From Nageia nagi (lineage: Eukaryota; Pinophyta), in the NCBI GenBank assembly GCA_050084985.1, contig JBITNC010000001.1, forward strand, positions 169,570,001 through 169,634,000: DNA of 64,000 nt, in the 5' to 3' direction. Shown here one piece after another: positions 46,450-58,986 of this stretch. The notes beneath the pieces were generated by a model that did not search any database, had not been told where the DNA came from, and saw only the letters and a list, made by a program, of their open reading frames with translations. A program made the position numbers and the translations under genes. The first letter of the stretch is position 1; every line of letters begins with the position of its first letter.

Positions 46450-48462
46450 ATTGATTGGTATAGTGTAACTTCAAAGGGTTTGGTCTAGTTGAGTTCTCCA
46501 CTTTCTACAATAGTAGGTTCCTTAATAGAGAAGAAGGTGGTGGGGATGCACTTATGTTGATCATCTACTCAATCTTTGGGTTATATATCGGTTCCTATCT
46601 ATTATGAAGATTAAAAGTAACAAGAAAGAGATAAAAAGGTAAAGAGTAAAAGGAAAGAGATGAACACATTAAACTAAAAATAAATAAGAACCATGCATCT
46701 TGGGCATTACAATATATGCAACAATCCATTACAAAGATTAAGAATAAAAAACTATCTTACCATTGGGGTCTTGCAATCACAATACACAACCATAGCTTAA
46801 GACAACATTTCATACATAACAATCATAAAATGTAATAAACAACCACTTGTTAGAAAGGGAAAATCATTATCAATTTATGTTATCATATACGAAAAGCATC
46901 TTATAGACTTAGGCAAATTTGCTAGAATGTTTGACCATTTGAACTTATAATATTCCACTATTTATACATTTACATGCCCTCTTGGGTGGTTATATATCAT
47001 TAATGTACATAAATACTCCTCTTGATTGAAAATAGTATGGAAAACTATTTACAATTAATATAATAATTATGTTAAATTACACAGTAAATAAGTAACAATA
47101 GCACCATAATTGGGGGATTCAAAATTTCTAAGCCATTGTACTCATTGAGTCATAATCTTCTTGATTTATCATTGATTGCTTTCTCTTGGCTCGGTAGGTG
47201 ATTGAAGATGCACTTATCTATAACTTGATTGGTACAATCCATCACTATGCTCTATTGGTAGTTATCTACTTCTTCATAACCATTAATGATCAGCATTGTA
47301 TTTTTGATTGCATGGAATAATGGGGGCAATGAATAGTATATCATTTAAGTTCAAGAAGAAACTACCAATATCATGTGGAAATGAGTCATAGTTGACATAT
47401 TGAAAAAGCCCTAGGGATCAAACACTTATGATCAAGTGGAATTGAGTGTTACTTTTACCCATTATTCTTCTATCAATTTGGTGGGTTCTATTTCTCCTTT
47501 CTAGGATCTAATGATGATTAGGTTTCTCTTAGCAAATATGGATTTTAGGTAGGAGGTGCGACATCATTGTTGGAAATCAGTGGGTTTTATTTTATTGACT
47601 TCATGTAGTATCTTCTATTGAATATGATAGTGCCCACCAGTGTGGTACTTCCCACCATTCATTATTTCTAGACCCATTAATTTTAGCTAAAATTTTTGAT
47701 GTCATTTCTCAAAATCGATGGGTTCCATTTGATATTTTATAAAATATCTCCCATTGAATGAAATAGTACCCATTATTGCTTATGTTAGGACTCACTAATT
47801 TCACACAAAAATGGTGATATCATTAATAGAAATTAGTAGGCTCTAATTGATCAACTTGCAACTTTCCTTGTAAATTCTCATTATTGGGTCAAGACCTCCT
47901 GAAGAATGGTGGGCTCTATGATATCACTTGCTAGAGATCTAGACATGACCTAGACTTATATCTACAATAACTCTAGGACTTATATTTTCAATAACTCTTA
48001 GACTTACATTTACAATAACTCTCAAAATTATATTTAAAATAACTCTTGGACTTTACTTAGACACTTACTTCCCTTACATATTTCAATACTACTTAGAAAT
48101 GGTACATTGCTCTTGATCGTGACTTAGATAAAACTTCTATAAATTATGACTCTTTTTATACACATAGTTCTTGGAAAGATAGTTAGGTGGACCAAGGTTT
48201 ATTTTTAGGAGTTACTATAATACTTGCTAGGTATCAAGTAGACACTTTGAAACAAAATAAGATTAACCTAAACATATAAACAATACTCGGATACTAACAA
48301 CACCTGGAACTCTTTAGACTTAACACAATCTTGACCAAAAGCTAAATACATGTGAAAGGGAAAGATGAAGCGGGAGTTAGGGAAGATTTATTGAAAATAA
48401 TGAAAGAATAAGGAATGTTATAATATTACCCCATACTTAGAGTGTAATTTTGAAAGAATATA
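46450..48462 (-). repeat. element D 5' LTR
   Basis: 2013 bp, partner of 34100-36071. Just inside the element, from about 46430 downwards on the minus strand, TGGCACTTCTGATGGAAC is a candidate primer-binding site; I cannot assign the tRNA. Confidence 0.88.
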
Positions 48463-48467
48463 GTAAG
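48463..48467. repeat. target-site duplication of element D, right copy
   Basis: GTAAG, identical to 34095-34099. Confidence 0.88.
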
Positions 48468-48494
48468 GTGAAGGTCACTATCTTCATATCTCAA

Positions 48495-48815
48495 ACAATG
48501 ATGTTAGGCCTTAATTTGTAATGTCGAATCAAAATACAATTATGTTAGACCTTAATTTGCAATGTTGGACCAAAGTTTAATGATGTCATACCTTAATTTG
48601 TAATGCCAAACCAAATACAATGATTTCATATCTTAATTTGAAATATCAAATTAAATACAATGGTGTTATACCTTAACTTACAATTCCAGACCAAATACAA
48701 TGATATTATGCCTTAATTTGCAATGTTGAATCAAATACAATGGTGTTGCACCTTAATTTGCAATACCAAATCAAATATAATGATGCCATGTCTTAACTTG
48801 CAATGTTGGATTACG
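48495..48815. repeat. 40-bp minisatellite
   Basis: About eight units of 40 bp containing ACAATGATATTATGCCTTAA then TTTGCAATG. Units differ at several sites. Confidence 0.9.
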
Positions 48816-48963
48816 ATAATGCATAACATCAATAACAAAGTTTCTAGATCGTAGTAATGCATGACAATAATAACCAAGTTCTTAGATCACAATAACATAT
48901 GATATCAACAACAAAGTTCCTAGATCATGATAACACATGACATCAATAATAAGATTCATAGAT
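48811..48963. repeat. 38-bp minisatellite
   Basis: About four units of 38 bp containing TAGATCACAATAACATATGA and ending near AACAAAGTTCC, directly after the 40-bp array. Confidence 0.88.
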
Positions 48964-49566
48964 AATGAAAAGTGATAAGGTAATAGATTTTCCACTGAGT
49001 GTCATAGCTTCCACATGATGATGCTAAAGATTAGGTTCCCAAACCATGACAAGCAACAAGGTAAGATCTTTTCCACTTAGTGTTGGACCTTCCACATGAT
49101 AATACCATACTTCTTATTGTCAAACCCAACCCAATAAAATGTTTGTATTACTAAGTAGGTGTTTCCTAGACATGATGATAATACAAGACTATATTCTTTA
49201 TTGATCTAATTTTGGATTATTAAGTCTCACAAAGCATCCTACTAAATCATAATACTTTTTGGTACCTTGATGCAAACTTCATTCTCAATTTTGGTAGGCT
49301 CTAATTAAATTTTAATTTATCCTCCAATCTTTGGTTATTCCTTAGTTAATGATGTCTTAGGGTCTAATGTTCACCCTGCCTTATTCATTGCAAATCTTGA
49401 ATCATTTAACTTCAATTTAGCTTCATTATATATTCATTCCTACTATAGTTTATGCTCTCTTGTTCAAGAATAATTTATCTTTAAATGATATCAAAGATGG
49501 AATTAAAAGATTATCAAATAAGATATCAAGCAAATTTTTTTATGATTGGTATCTCTATTCTTGCTC
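48964..49566. other. unassigned region
   Basis: AT-rich, no gene or element motif recognised. Bridges the minisatellites and copia copy C. Confidence 0.5.
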
Positions 49567-49571
49567 CCCAT

Positions 49572-49942
49572 TGGAGGGATTAAAATATAACATAAATAAT
49601 CCTAAACTACCAAGATCACATGGAAGCTCACTCATTCAACATTAAGAACTCAATTATAAACACTCTCACAAGATAACTCAATATATAAAGTGGTTCCTCC
49701 AACTAGGAGTACATCCACTAACTAGATCTTACTCCATTCACAAACATGAGCCTCTTACAAATCTCTTAATATCATCTCCTAAACACTATTCTATAGCATA
49801 ACTTTACTTTACAAATTTGTGTATGATCACAAAGAGGGATCCTTCTATTTAGAGGCCAAAATCCTTCTTTGGATCACCCTTTTACCCAATGTACAAAGGC
49901 ATGACATGCAACACCCTTTTACCCAAGGGGCATGCTCATGAC
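49572..49942 (-). repeat. copia C 3' LTR, distal fragment
   Basis: Reverse complement of the family LTR (for example TGGTTCCTCCAACTAGGAGT and CAAAGAGGGATCCTTC). It is cut at 49942 by insertion of copy B; the rest is at 58849-58986. After removing one copy of the 5-bp duplication the rejoined length is about 504 bp, equal to the other LTRs. Confidence 0.9.
49938..49942. repeat. target-site duplication of copia B, left copy
   Basis: ATGAC, identical to 58849-58853. Confidence 0.95.
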
Positions 49943-50444
49943 TGTTGGAATGTATAATGCATTATTGTAAAGGTTATGTAATAATCTTTTATATAAATTC
50001 ACTAATACTTAAGGGTATCATTTGATACCTTAAGTATTTAAGTGAATATGATAATGTAACTTGTCCTACACTCCATGTCATGAGCATGCCTCTTGGGTAA
50101 AAGGATGTGCATGTCATGCTTTTGTACATTGAATAAAAAGGTGATCCAAAGAGGGATTTTGGCTTATAAATAGAAGGCTCCTTCTTTGTGATCATACACC
50201 AATTTGTAGAGTAAAGTTGTTCTACAAGATAGTGTTTAGGAGTTGAGATTAGGAAGATTGTAAGAGAGTTGTATTTGTGATTGAAGTAAAGATCTAGTTT
50301 GTGGATGTACTCCTAGTTGGAGGAACCACTTACATCTTGTGTTATCTTTGTGAGATTGCTTTGTGAGTTTGTTAGATGTGTATTGTGAGCTTTTTTATGA
50401 TCTTGGTTGTTTAGGATTGTTCATGTTATAGTTCAATTCTCTCA
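49943..50444 (+). repeat. copia B 5' LTR
   Basis: TGTTGGAATG...TCTCTCA, 502 bp. TATA box TATAAATA at 50165-50172. Hairpin at 49997-50047. Confidence 0.95.
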
Positions 50445-50446
50445 TT

Positions 50447-50458
50447 TGGTATCAGAGC
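50447..50458 (+). other. copia B primer-binding site
   Basis: TGGTATCAGAGC two bases after the LTR, complementary to the 3' end of initiator methionine tRNA, the usual primer of plant copia elements. Confidence 0.93.
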
Positions 50459-53400
50459 AACTTGAAGGCTCTTCTTCATATCCTTGGTTTGGAGTCTCAT
50501 CTTCAACTTAGAGGTTCTTCATCCTTATTCATCATCATTGGAGGATTACTCTTCTTGTTTGAGGTAAAAAAATTTAAAGATATAACCTCCTATTTTTTAG
50601 TTCTTTTTGATACTAACATTCCTTCATAATTATGTTAGTTCAACCTCTAGATAACATTGCTTCAATAACATAATATATTATTGCTCATTTTGTTTGTTCT
50701 ACTACCAATCTTTTTTGTTAAGTAATTGGGCAATAATACATTATAAGCAAAATAGGATTTTTTTTCATGCTAACCTCTTATGGAATTGTAATTTTTTTTA
50801 AAGTTAATTAATACTTTGGTATATTTTCTTTTAAGAGGATAGTATACAATTTTTTTTTAATTATTATATCTTTTGTGGAGAAATACCTTTTTTTTGCACC
50901 CTAAGATCCTTTTTTTTTAAATAAAAAAAATAAAAAGGGGGCTAAAATAAATAGAGAATTTTTTTTCTAAAAATTATTTTCATAAAATTATTGAGAAATA
51001 ATGATAATAACCATGGGAAACCCATAATGACCAGTATCAAGTTTTTTTTAAGGTAGAGATTTTTTTTCAAAAATAAAAATGTAGTTTTTTTTTCTCTTAT
51101 TTGAAGGTTTTGAGATTGGCACCAAATATCAATGTCCATTCTTTGCAATGTTGAGTGCCCTCACTTGACTAGTTCTTAGGTTCGCCCTTTATGTTTCTTT
51201 ACCATGCACAGTTGCCTCTCTTCTCTTCATCGTTTCTCAAATCTATCATTCATATTGATTCTTGCCCTCCTTGCACACATTATAAAATGGAGCCTTTTTT
51301 TATTCATCACTAACTGTATGGTGCGTATATCCCTCTATGTTTAGCCACTTAGCTGCCCCTCTATGATGCATGTCTTAAATATATCCTCATGGTGTTGTCC
51401 TTTAGCCCTCTTCATTGTGACCTCAAACCTCCTTCCCCCTTGTTGCCTTCTCTCCTCTATCTCCCTCTACACTTCTCCTCATAGCCCCTCAATGTAGTCA
51501 ATCCTCCTGGATGTCCTCTACTCTATTGACTAGTTGCCTTCTCTCCTCCTCATTTTTTGCTTGCTTAGCATCATCTCCTATTTGCTAGACCATTTTATTT
51601 TCTTAAAGTTTTGGTGGGTGTACTCATAATTATTATCTTCCCCTCATAATGAATTTTAAATTGCATGCAAGTTTTTTTTTTCCATTCTCACTCATTCCTA
51701 GCATTAAGTTTTGTGTAAAGCTCTCATCAAGATTTAATTATTTTTGGGTAGAGTATGGTTCTCCTTTTTACCTTAAATTCTTGCAGGAGGATAGGGAGTT
51801 TCTCAAGTCTCCCATTTATTAAATTGTCCTCTCATTAAAATTTAGGGATTTTTTTTAAGAGGGGGAGTATTTCTTTTTTTCTTTAAAATTTAGGGAGTTA
51901 TTTTTTTCACCTATAAAGGAAAAATAACAAATCTTTAAGTATCTTCATCACTACTTAAGTAAAATAGTCATTCTTAGCTTTTCTATCTAAAAGATAGAAA
52001 TTAATTAGCAATGCTATTTTTTTAATTTCTATATTAAGTAAAAGGGGGAATGCTATTTTTAAAATTCTCTAAAGTAAATTAGCAATACTTTTTAAGTAAA
52101 AAGGGAGGAATAGAGGAGAGTAATCATGTGTTACTATTTTAGAATTGCAAGAATATGCCAATTTTTTTTTTTTTTTTAAATTAGAGGCATTTTTTTTCCA
52201 AACTTATTAATTTCTAATGCCTAGTATTAAAATTTTGCCTTGAACAAAATTTTTAAGCCATTTTTTAGTGCATATAAATTTGCTATTTTTTTACTTGGCA
52301 AAGTGCAATAATAATAATTATTTTACCTTCATGAGCAAATATGCAATCTTTTTAGTATACTATACTAAGTACTTATTAAAGGGATCTTCTTTTTTAAGTA
52401 AAATAGGGGGAAATGTTATAATTTTTACTTAATTTCTTATATCCACATATTGCATATTTGACTTAATGAGGTTGATGCATGCTACTTATTTTTTAAAGTT
52501 AATAATGCATGCTTAGAACTTAAATTTTTTAAGTTAAATGATGCATGCTCCTTATGTCTAAATTTAAGCATTGCATGCTAAGAATGACTTATGCAAAATA
52601 AGCAAATGATGCATATTGACTTAATTTTTTATGCTAATAATGCATTTTTTTTAAGAACTTATTTGTTAAGTTAATAAATGCATGCTTAGTACTTAAATTT
52701 TATGCATGCCTAATACTTGCTTAGAAATTAATTTTTTGGTGATAAATGCTTAAGGACTTAAAATTTAAGATAGATACTTAAGTTTTTAAGTCAAATAATG
52801 CATGCTTAAAATCTTAAGTTATGATGCAATCTACTTCTTATGCAAGAATGGACTTATGCAAAATTAGGAATGATGTAAAGATGTCCTTTAAGGGTTGGTA
52901 AACAAAACCCATTAGACATTTAGGTTTCAAATTTTGAATGGATGATGTTTTACTTATGCTCTTTTACTTAATGTTTTGCACTTTGATTTATTTTCTTATG
53001 TAATCAAAAACAAAAACATTGAAATGAGCAACCCTCTAAAATGAACACATTCACAAGTACATTCTACAACATGACTTTTTTGGGGAGCCATGAGGTGAGG
53101 ATAGGTGGACTGGAGCTTTTAAGTTTGACAATCCAAATGGTGAAAAGTATGTACTTCTCAATTGCCCCTAAGTCCTCTATTGGTATAGATTTAACTTCAA
53201 TAGATGGACAGGTATGTGTGTAGTGATACCACATATTTGCATGTCCATTCAAGGATTATCCTGATAACCTAACAAGATAACTTGAAAACTAATCAATATT
53301 AATAATTTAGTCAATCCAATAAACATCATAACCTTGAAAAATAGTAGGTACTTCTCCTTATGAGAGTATAAAACTGACCAAGGTGAATTGGTTGAGGATT

Positions 53401-53676
53401 GGTAGTACTTGGGCTCCTCTTGTGTGGGCACTAGGTGAAGGCCTAATTTTAGACAAGAAAACAAATCTCAACAATGTAACTCTACATCTATGGTTCTTGA
53501 TATGAGAAATGTATTTGGGTACATGGATCATTTGAGTTGTAAAATATTTGTACTTGTGAAACAAATCATGGTTGTCGTTTGTGTTAAAATTAACATGTAT
53601 TTTTTTACTTGGTTAAAACTTAACATATAATATTGTTAACCACATGTTTATTATTTTTCACATTCTTATGTAGCAA
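50459..53676 (+). other. copia B long leader between PBS and gag
   Basis: 3.2 kb without a coding frame. Contents: T-runs at 50870-51090, a C/T-rich section (51170-51560), mixed T-rich blocks, and a section at 52440-52850 rich in ATGCATGCTTA-type motifs. The last 600 bp resemble 26085-26969 of copy A. No gene found. Confidence 0.8.
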
Positions 53677-54645
53677 ATGGGAGAATCTTTTTTACCCAAA
53701 CACATTCTTGGTAGTTCCAAATTTAAGATTCAAGAATCTTAAATGAGAGCTGAGTTGCAATTAAGCAAGCTTTGGTAAATAGTGAATGAGAACCTTGTAC
53801 CTCCTATAGATGAGAAGGCATTAGAGGCTTACAACATAATGAATGAGTTGGCAACTTCCATGATTTACCATGTAGTTTTAGATGATGTGCTCTTGATGAT
53901 TTCCTCTTCAACCTTAGTAAAGAAAGCTTGAGATAAGCTTAATAAAATATCTCTTAGTTCAATTTTTTCAAGAAAGTTTACCATTCTCCAAAAGTTGCTT
54001 CAATCTTGTCAAAGGGAAGATGAAAATGTGGCTATCTACTTGAACAAAATTATCGATCTAAGGACTTAATTTATTACTTATAGGTACAATTAGATTAATG
54101 ATGAGTTTATAGTCTTCATCATTCTTCAAAGCCTTTCTTCAAAGTTTGGATACTCTGTGATAGTTATGGAAATAAGGTTTGATGAAAAAGAAGAAGTCTT
54201 CTCCCTTGAGAACCTTTTTAAGAATCTATTGAATCATGAGAAAACCCTTAACAATAAGGTGATGATTTCTTCTCCTAAGGATAATAACATTGCTCTTGGA
54301 GCAACCAAAACTCCTTTCAAGAAGAAGGTAAACTATAAAAAGGAATCTTATCCTTCATCTTCTAAAAAGTATGAGAAAAGAGTCAATGGATATAACAACA
54401 ACAAGAATAATAGAAACAATAACCATAGCAATAGGAATAATGGCAACAATAACTATTTCAATCAAAGAGATGGAAAAGGCAAAGTAAACAATTCTTATCC
54501 TAAGAAAAAATTTGATGGTAATTGTAACTATTATGGCATCTAAGGTCACAAAGAAATTGATTGCTACAAAAAGAAAATAGAGGAAAAAAATAAAGGCAAT
54601 AGAAATGTAAAGAACTATAAAGGAAAGAAGAATATTCATGTTGGT
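53677..54645 (+). pseudogene. gag: copia B gag
   Basis: Starts like copy A (MGESFLPKHILG) and is broken by stops before 54157. A 128-codon open piece (54157-54543) holds the Asn/Lys-rich tail and a damaged zinc knuckle (CNYYGI, then a stop, then GHKEIDC: second Cys is Tyr). Confidence 0.78.
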
Positions 54646-54654
54646 TTTGCTATG

Positions 54655-55205
54655 GCACTCTACTCCATGTCTCACACTTTTTTGTCTAATTAGATTATTG
54701 ATTATGGTTGCATTAATCACCTATGCTTTGAAAAAGAAAATTTTGAGAACTTTCACAAGTATAGAAAAGATGCAGTTGTGATAGGTGATAACTCTACCCT
54801 TGAAGTTTAAGGAATTGGGAGTGTGTTGATTCACGAGATGGTTCTTGACAATGTGCTCTATGTTCTTAAGCTTAGAATGTACCTTCTTTCTATGATCTAA
54901 GTTGCTATAAAAAGATACTTTTTTGAGTGTGACTCTCAATCCTGGTGCATTAAAAAAGGACTTGCCACTTTTATTAAAGGATCTATGAAAGATAACCTCT
55001 ACATCATGGATCAAGTTCTATCAAAGATGTGTCTTGATTCTAGTGTGTGTTCTAAATGCAATTTTTGGCACAATCATTTAGAGCACCTTAACTACAAGAA
55101 TATTTAATTCATGAAAGACCAAGAACTTGTGAAAGGTTTTCCTTCAATTTCTCCTTCAGTTGGTCTATGCAAGAAGTGCATTCTTAGCAAAATGCATAGA
55201 TAAAA
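54655..55205 (+). pseudogene. copia B protease and pre-integrase region
   Basis: Protease text is recognisable from about 54690, but the active-site D-S-G is damaged (IDYGCINHL). HKYRKDAVVIGDNSTL and CKKCILSKMHR match copies A and C. Several stops. Confidence 0.75.
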
Positions 55206-55250
55206 GTTTGAAAAGATAAGGAAATAAGAACATATCAACCTCTTCAACTT

Positions 55251-55880
55251 GTGCATTTAGATTTGATAGATCCATTTCAAACTAAGTCACTTATAAGAGC
55301 ATATTATGTCTTGACTTTCATTGATAACTTTAGTAGAATGACTTTTGGGTATCTACTTGAGAACAAGGATCAAACCTTTGAGAGTTTTAAGGTTTTTAAG
55401 ACCTCTATTGAGAATCAAAGTAACCTTAAAATTAAGATGTTGAGATCAAATAATGGGGGAGAATATAAAAACAATGAGTTCAATGACTATTGTACTAATT
55501 ATGGGATCAAGAGACAATTTACAATTCCTTACACTCCTCAACAGAATAGTGTTACCGAAAGGAAAAATAGAACAATTTTGGAGATGGCTAGATGCATGTT
55601 GGGTAATATTCCTAATTTCTTATGGGGTGAAGCTGTGAGCACTACTATTTACACCTTAAATAGGTCTCTCACAAAAGCTATTCAAAGTAAAGCTCCTTTT
55701 GATTCATGGTCAAGAAGAAAACTTAACATTTCTCACCTTAGGGTGTTTGGTTGTGAAGAATTCTCCTATATTATTTCTGAGAAAAGGAAAAAGTTAGACA
55801 AAAGAGTTGAAAAATGCATCTTTATGGGTTATGATAGTCAAGATAGAGGCTACATGCTCTACTCTCTATCCTATAAATAG
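55251..55880 (+). pseudogene. copia B integrase
   Basis: 209 uninterrupted codons, the longest integrase piece of the family here. FIDNFSRMTFGYLLENKDQ holds the first Asp. The second catalytic Asp is Asn (RSNNGGEY). The Glu is present (VTERKNRTILEMARCML). HLRVFGCEEFSYIISEKRKK and CIFMGYDSQDRGY follow. The single Asp-to-Asn change should inactivate strand transfer. Confidence 0.85.
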
Positions 55881-56040
55881 TGTTCATTTCAAGAGATGTA
55901 AAGTTCAATGAACATCCTGATGAATATTCTTCTAATGAGGATGTTGATGATCCATAAGACTCTTTAGTTACTCCTAGTTGGTTAGATATTGGTGTAGACA
56001 AGTCACCTTAGGAGAAAATTTCTCCAACATAAAGGGTAAC

Positions 56041-57540
56041 AAGGAGCATGATCTTGAACAAATATTTATTTTCTAATATTAACAACAAGCATGAGCCCTC
56101 AACGTTCAAAAAAGCTTCTAAGCATGAGTGCTAGATGGAAGCCATGAAAGTGGAGTATGAGGTGCTTATAAAAAATAAAACTTGGGACTTGATTCATTAT
56201 CTCAATGAAGTGAATGTGATTGAAAATAAGTGGATCTACAAGGTCAAGTTCAATTCAATTGGAGATATTAAAAAATATAAGGCAAGGTTAGTAGTTAAAA
56301 GTTTTGCTTAAAAATACAATGTAGATTATGAGGAAACCTTTGATCTCATGGTAAAGATGCCTACTATCAGGATTAACTTTGCTCTTTCTATAGCTCTAGA
56401 ATGGAAAGTTTTTCAACTTGACATTAAGAGTGCATTTCTCAATGGTGAATTAGATGTGGAAATCTTCATGAATTAACCAGAAAGGTTTATTATGGAAGTT
56501 AAAGAGTCCTTTGTGTGCAACCTAAAGAAGTCATTGTATGAAATTAAGTAAGCACCTAGAGCTTGGTATAGAAAGATTTCAAGGTACTTTACAAACATTA
56601 GTTTTTTCAAGTGTTTTTTGAACTCTAATCTATATGTGCTTAATCAAAGAAAAGACATGGTCTTGATTCTCTTTTATGTGGATAATCTTTTGATTACTGA
56701 AAATAATGATGAAATCATTCAAGAGTGTATATCCAAACTTAAAGCAATATTTGAAATGATTGATTTTGATATCTTGCACTACTATCTTGGAATGTAAGTG
56801 TATCAATACAAGGATTGTACTTACCTCAGTCAATCTAAGAATATATCAGATATCTTTCAAAAGTTTAGAATGGAGGAGTGTAGATATGCTACGATCCTAG
56901 TCTCTCTTGGTATCACTTTTTCTCTGAGCTCCAACTCTTAGTTTGTTGATGCTATAGCTTATAAGAAATTAATTGGTAGTCTTTTATATTTGATTATATC
57001 CAAGCTAGATATTACCTTTGTAGTGAATCTGATGGTATGATTCATGTAGAAACCTTATGTTGAGCACTTCAATGCTCTTAAGCAAATCTTGATGTATGTT
57101 ATAGAGATTAAGGATTTTGATTTCAAGTATTCCAAGTTACCCTCCTTTGTTCTCTTTGGATTCTTAGATTTTGACTATGGATGAGATAGAGATGATAGAA
57201 ATCAACCTCTGCATATGTGTTTAGCATTGGATCAGTTGCTATCTCTTGGGCTTCTAAGAAGTAACCTACTATTTCTCTTTCTACCATAGAAGCTGAATAT
57301 CATGCCATGTTTGTTGTAGGCCAAGAAGCCATTTGGATAAGGTATCTTCTAAAAAACATTAGGTACAAGCAAGGTGGATCATCTTTGATTTCTTCAGATA
57401 ATCAATCAATTATTTCTTTGGTTAGGAATCATGTGTTCCATTAGAGAATGAAACATGTGAAAATCCATGCCCATTTTATCAATAAGAAGGTTGTTGATGG
57501 CATCATACACCTGAAGTATTTTCCATCCATCTAAAACTTC
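56041..57540 (+). pseudogene. copia B reverse transcriptase and RNase H
   Basis: Text equivalent to 29336-30772 with more stops. The catalytic box at 56675-56686 reads Y-V-D-N in place of Y-V-D-D. FLNGELDVEIFMN and an RNase H end (EAEYHAMFVVGQEAIWIRYL) are recognisable; the latter is better kept than in copy A. Confidence 0.82.
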
Positions 57541-58335
57541 GCTAATTTTTTCACCAAACCCCTCCTAAAAGATTAGTTCTATAAGCTTAGGGATGCTATC
57601 AGGTTGGTGGAGTTTCCCTTAAAGGGGAGTGAAGTTTGAATTCTTGTGTTGAATTCATATTTATGATGATAACTTCACCCCTAGAAGGATTTTATGTTGT
57701 ATAGTGTTGATTTTGTTATACACCTTCATGGTAAGTTCACTCTGCATGAGGAACTTGTTATATAAATTTTTTAAAAGCAAAAAGATTGGCCAATATAGCA
57801 CTATTTAGTTATCCATGTGTGAGGAACTCTTATGTGTCTTTTGGCACTATTCATTTATTTATATGTGAGGAAATCATATGTGCATGTTATATTTTGTAAT
57901 GATAATCAACACATGTTTTATACATAGTAGGTGACTATAAGTTTTTTGGTATGGCATCTTCGTGATGACTTATAGTGCACCATTGATCAGTTCATGATGG
58001 CATTCATGTGATTCATCTATCTTTTTTGAGATGAATATGTTGCATGTAACTGATCTTATTATTTGATCTACTTATGACTTACAAGTTCTTTTGAGATTGC
58101 AATTTATTTACATCAAGTATGCAAGCTATTGGAGACTCTTCATGACTTCTAGTTGGATGACTACTTCATGTACATTGAAACTAGTTGGGGTTAATGATTG
58201 TATTTGGCAAAGTAGTAAGTATCAAACTAGATCTTTCTTAATTCACAAATGTGTAAAAATTTCTCATCTCTATTGTATCTGTTTGGAAGATAATTCTCTT
58301 ACTTTCTCTCTTATTCGCTCTATCCTAATATTGCA

Positions 58336-58346
58336 TTAAGGGGGAG
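58336..58346 (+). other. copia B polypurine tract
   Basis: TTAAGGGGGAG directly before the 3' LTR. Confidence 0.85.
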
Positions 58347-58848
58347 TGTTGGAATGTATAATGCATTATTGTAAAGGTTATGTAATAATCTTCTATGTAT
58401 ATTCACTAATACTTGAGAGTATCATTTGATACTTTAAGTATTTAAGTGAATATGATAATGTAACTTTTCCTACACTCCATGTCATGAGCATGCCCCTTGG
58501 GTAAAAGGATATGCATGTCATGCTTTTGTACATTAGATAAAAGGGTGATCCAAAGAGGGATTTTGGATTATAAATAAAAAGCTCCTTCTTTGTGATCATA
58601 CACCAATTTGTAGAGTAAAGTTGTGCTAGAGGATAGTGTTTAAGAGTTGAGATTAAGAGGATTATAAGAGAGTTATATCTATGATTGAAGTAAAGATCTA
58701 GTTAGTGGATGTACTTCTAGTTGGAGGAAACACTTACATCTTGTGTTATCTTTGTGAGATTGCTTTGTGAGTTTGTTAGATGTGTATTGTGAGCTTTCAT
58801 GTGATCTTGGTTGTTTAAGATTTTTCATATTATAGTTCAATTCTTTCA
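58347..58848 (+). repeat. copia B 3' LTR
   Basis: 502 bp, partner of 49943-50444. TATA-type box at 58569-58576. Followed by the ATGAC duplication. Confidence 0.95.
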
Positions 58849-58853
58849 ATGAC
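58849..58853. repeat. target-site duplication of copia B, right copy
   Basis: ATGAC, identical to 49938-49942. Confidence 0.95.
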
Positions 58854-58986
58854 GTGGAGTGTAGGATAAGCTACATTATCATATTCACTTATATATTTTA
58901 GGTATCCAATGATACCTTTAAGTATTGGTAAATTTACAAATAGGATTAATACAAAACTTTACAATAATGCATTATACATTCCAACA
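58849..58986 (-). repeat. copia C 3' LTR, proximal fragment
   Basis: Reverse complement of the LTR start; ends CATTATACATTCCAACA at 58986. Polypurine tract of C at 58987-58997. Confidence 0.92.

Larger units (their letters stand above)
34100..48462 (-). mobile_element. Ty3/gypsy (Tat-like) retrotransposon D, complete but decayed
   Basis: Bounded by two ~2-kb LTRs that align over their length and by a 5-bp GTAAG duplication, so the full 14.4-kb unit is defined. On the minus strand the order is 5' LTR, gag, protease, an RNase H of plant/archaeal type, reverse transcriptase with its own RNase H, integrase, extra ORFs, 3' LTR. By eye the LTRs differ at roughly 15% of sites over the first 280 bp, so it is old. 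All frames except the upstream RNase H are broken. Confidence 0.9.
49943..58848 (+). mobile_element. Ty1/copia element, copy B, full length
   Basis: 8.9 kb with two 502-bp LTRs, primer-binding site, polypurine tract and an exact ATGAC target duplication. It sits inside the 3' LTR of C in the opposite direction. By eye the LTRs differ at about 35 of 502 sites (~7%), mostly transitions, so insertion is not recent. A 3.2-kb leader precedes gag. All genes are broken. Confidence 0.95.

Noticed and set aside
49460-49645. 61-codon frame at the C LTR edge
   Set aside because: Runs from unassigned DNA into the antisense LTR; not a gene.
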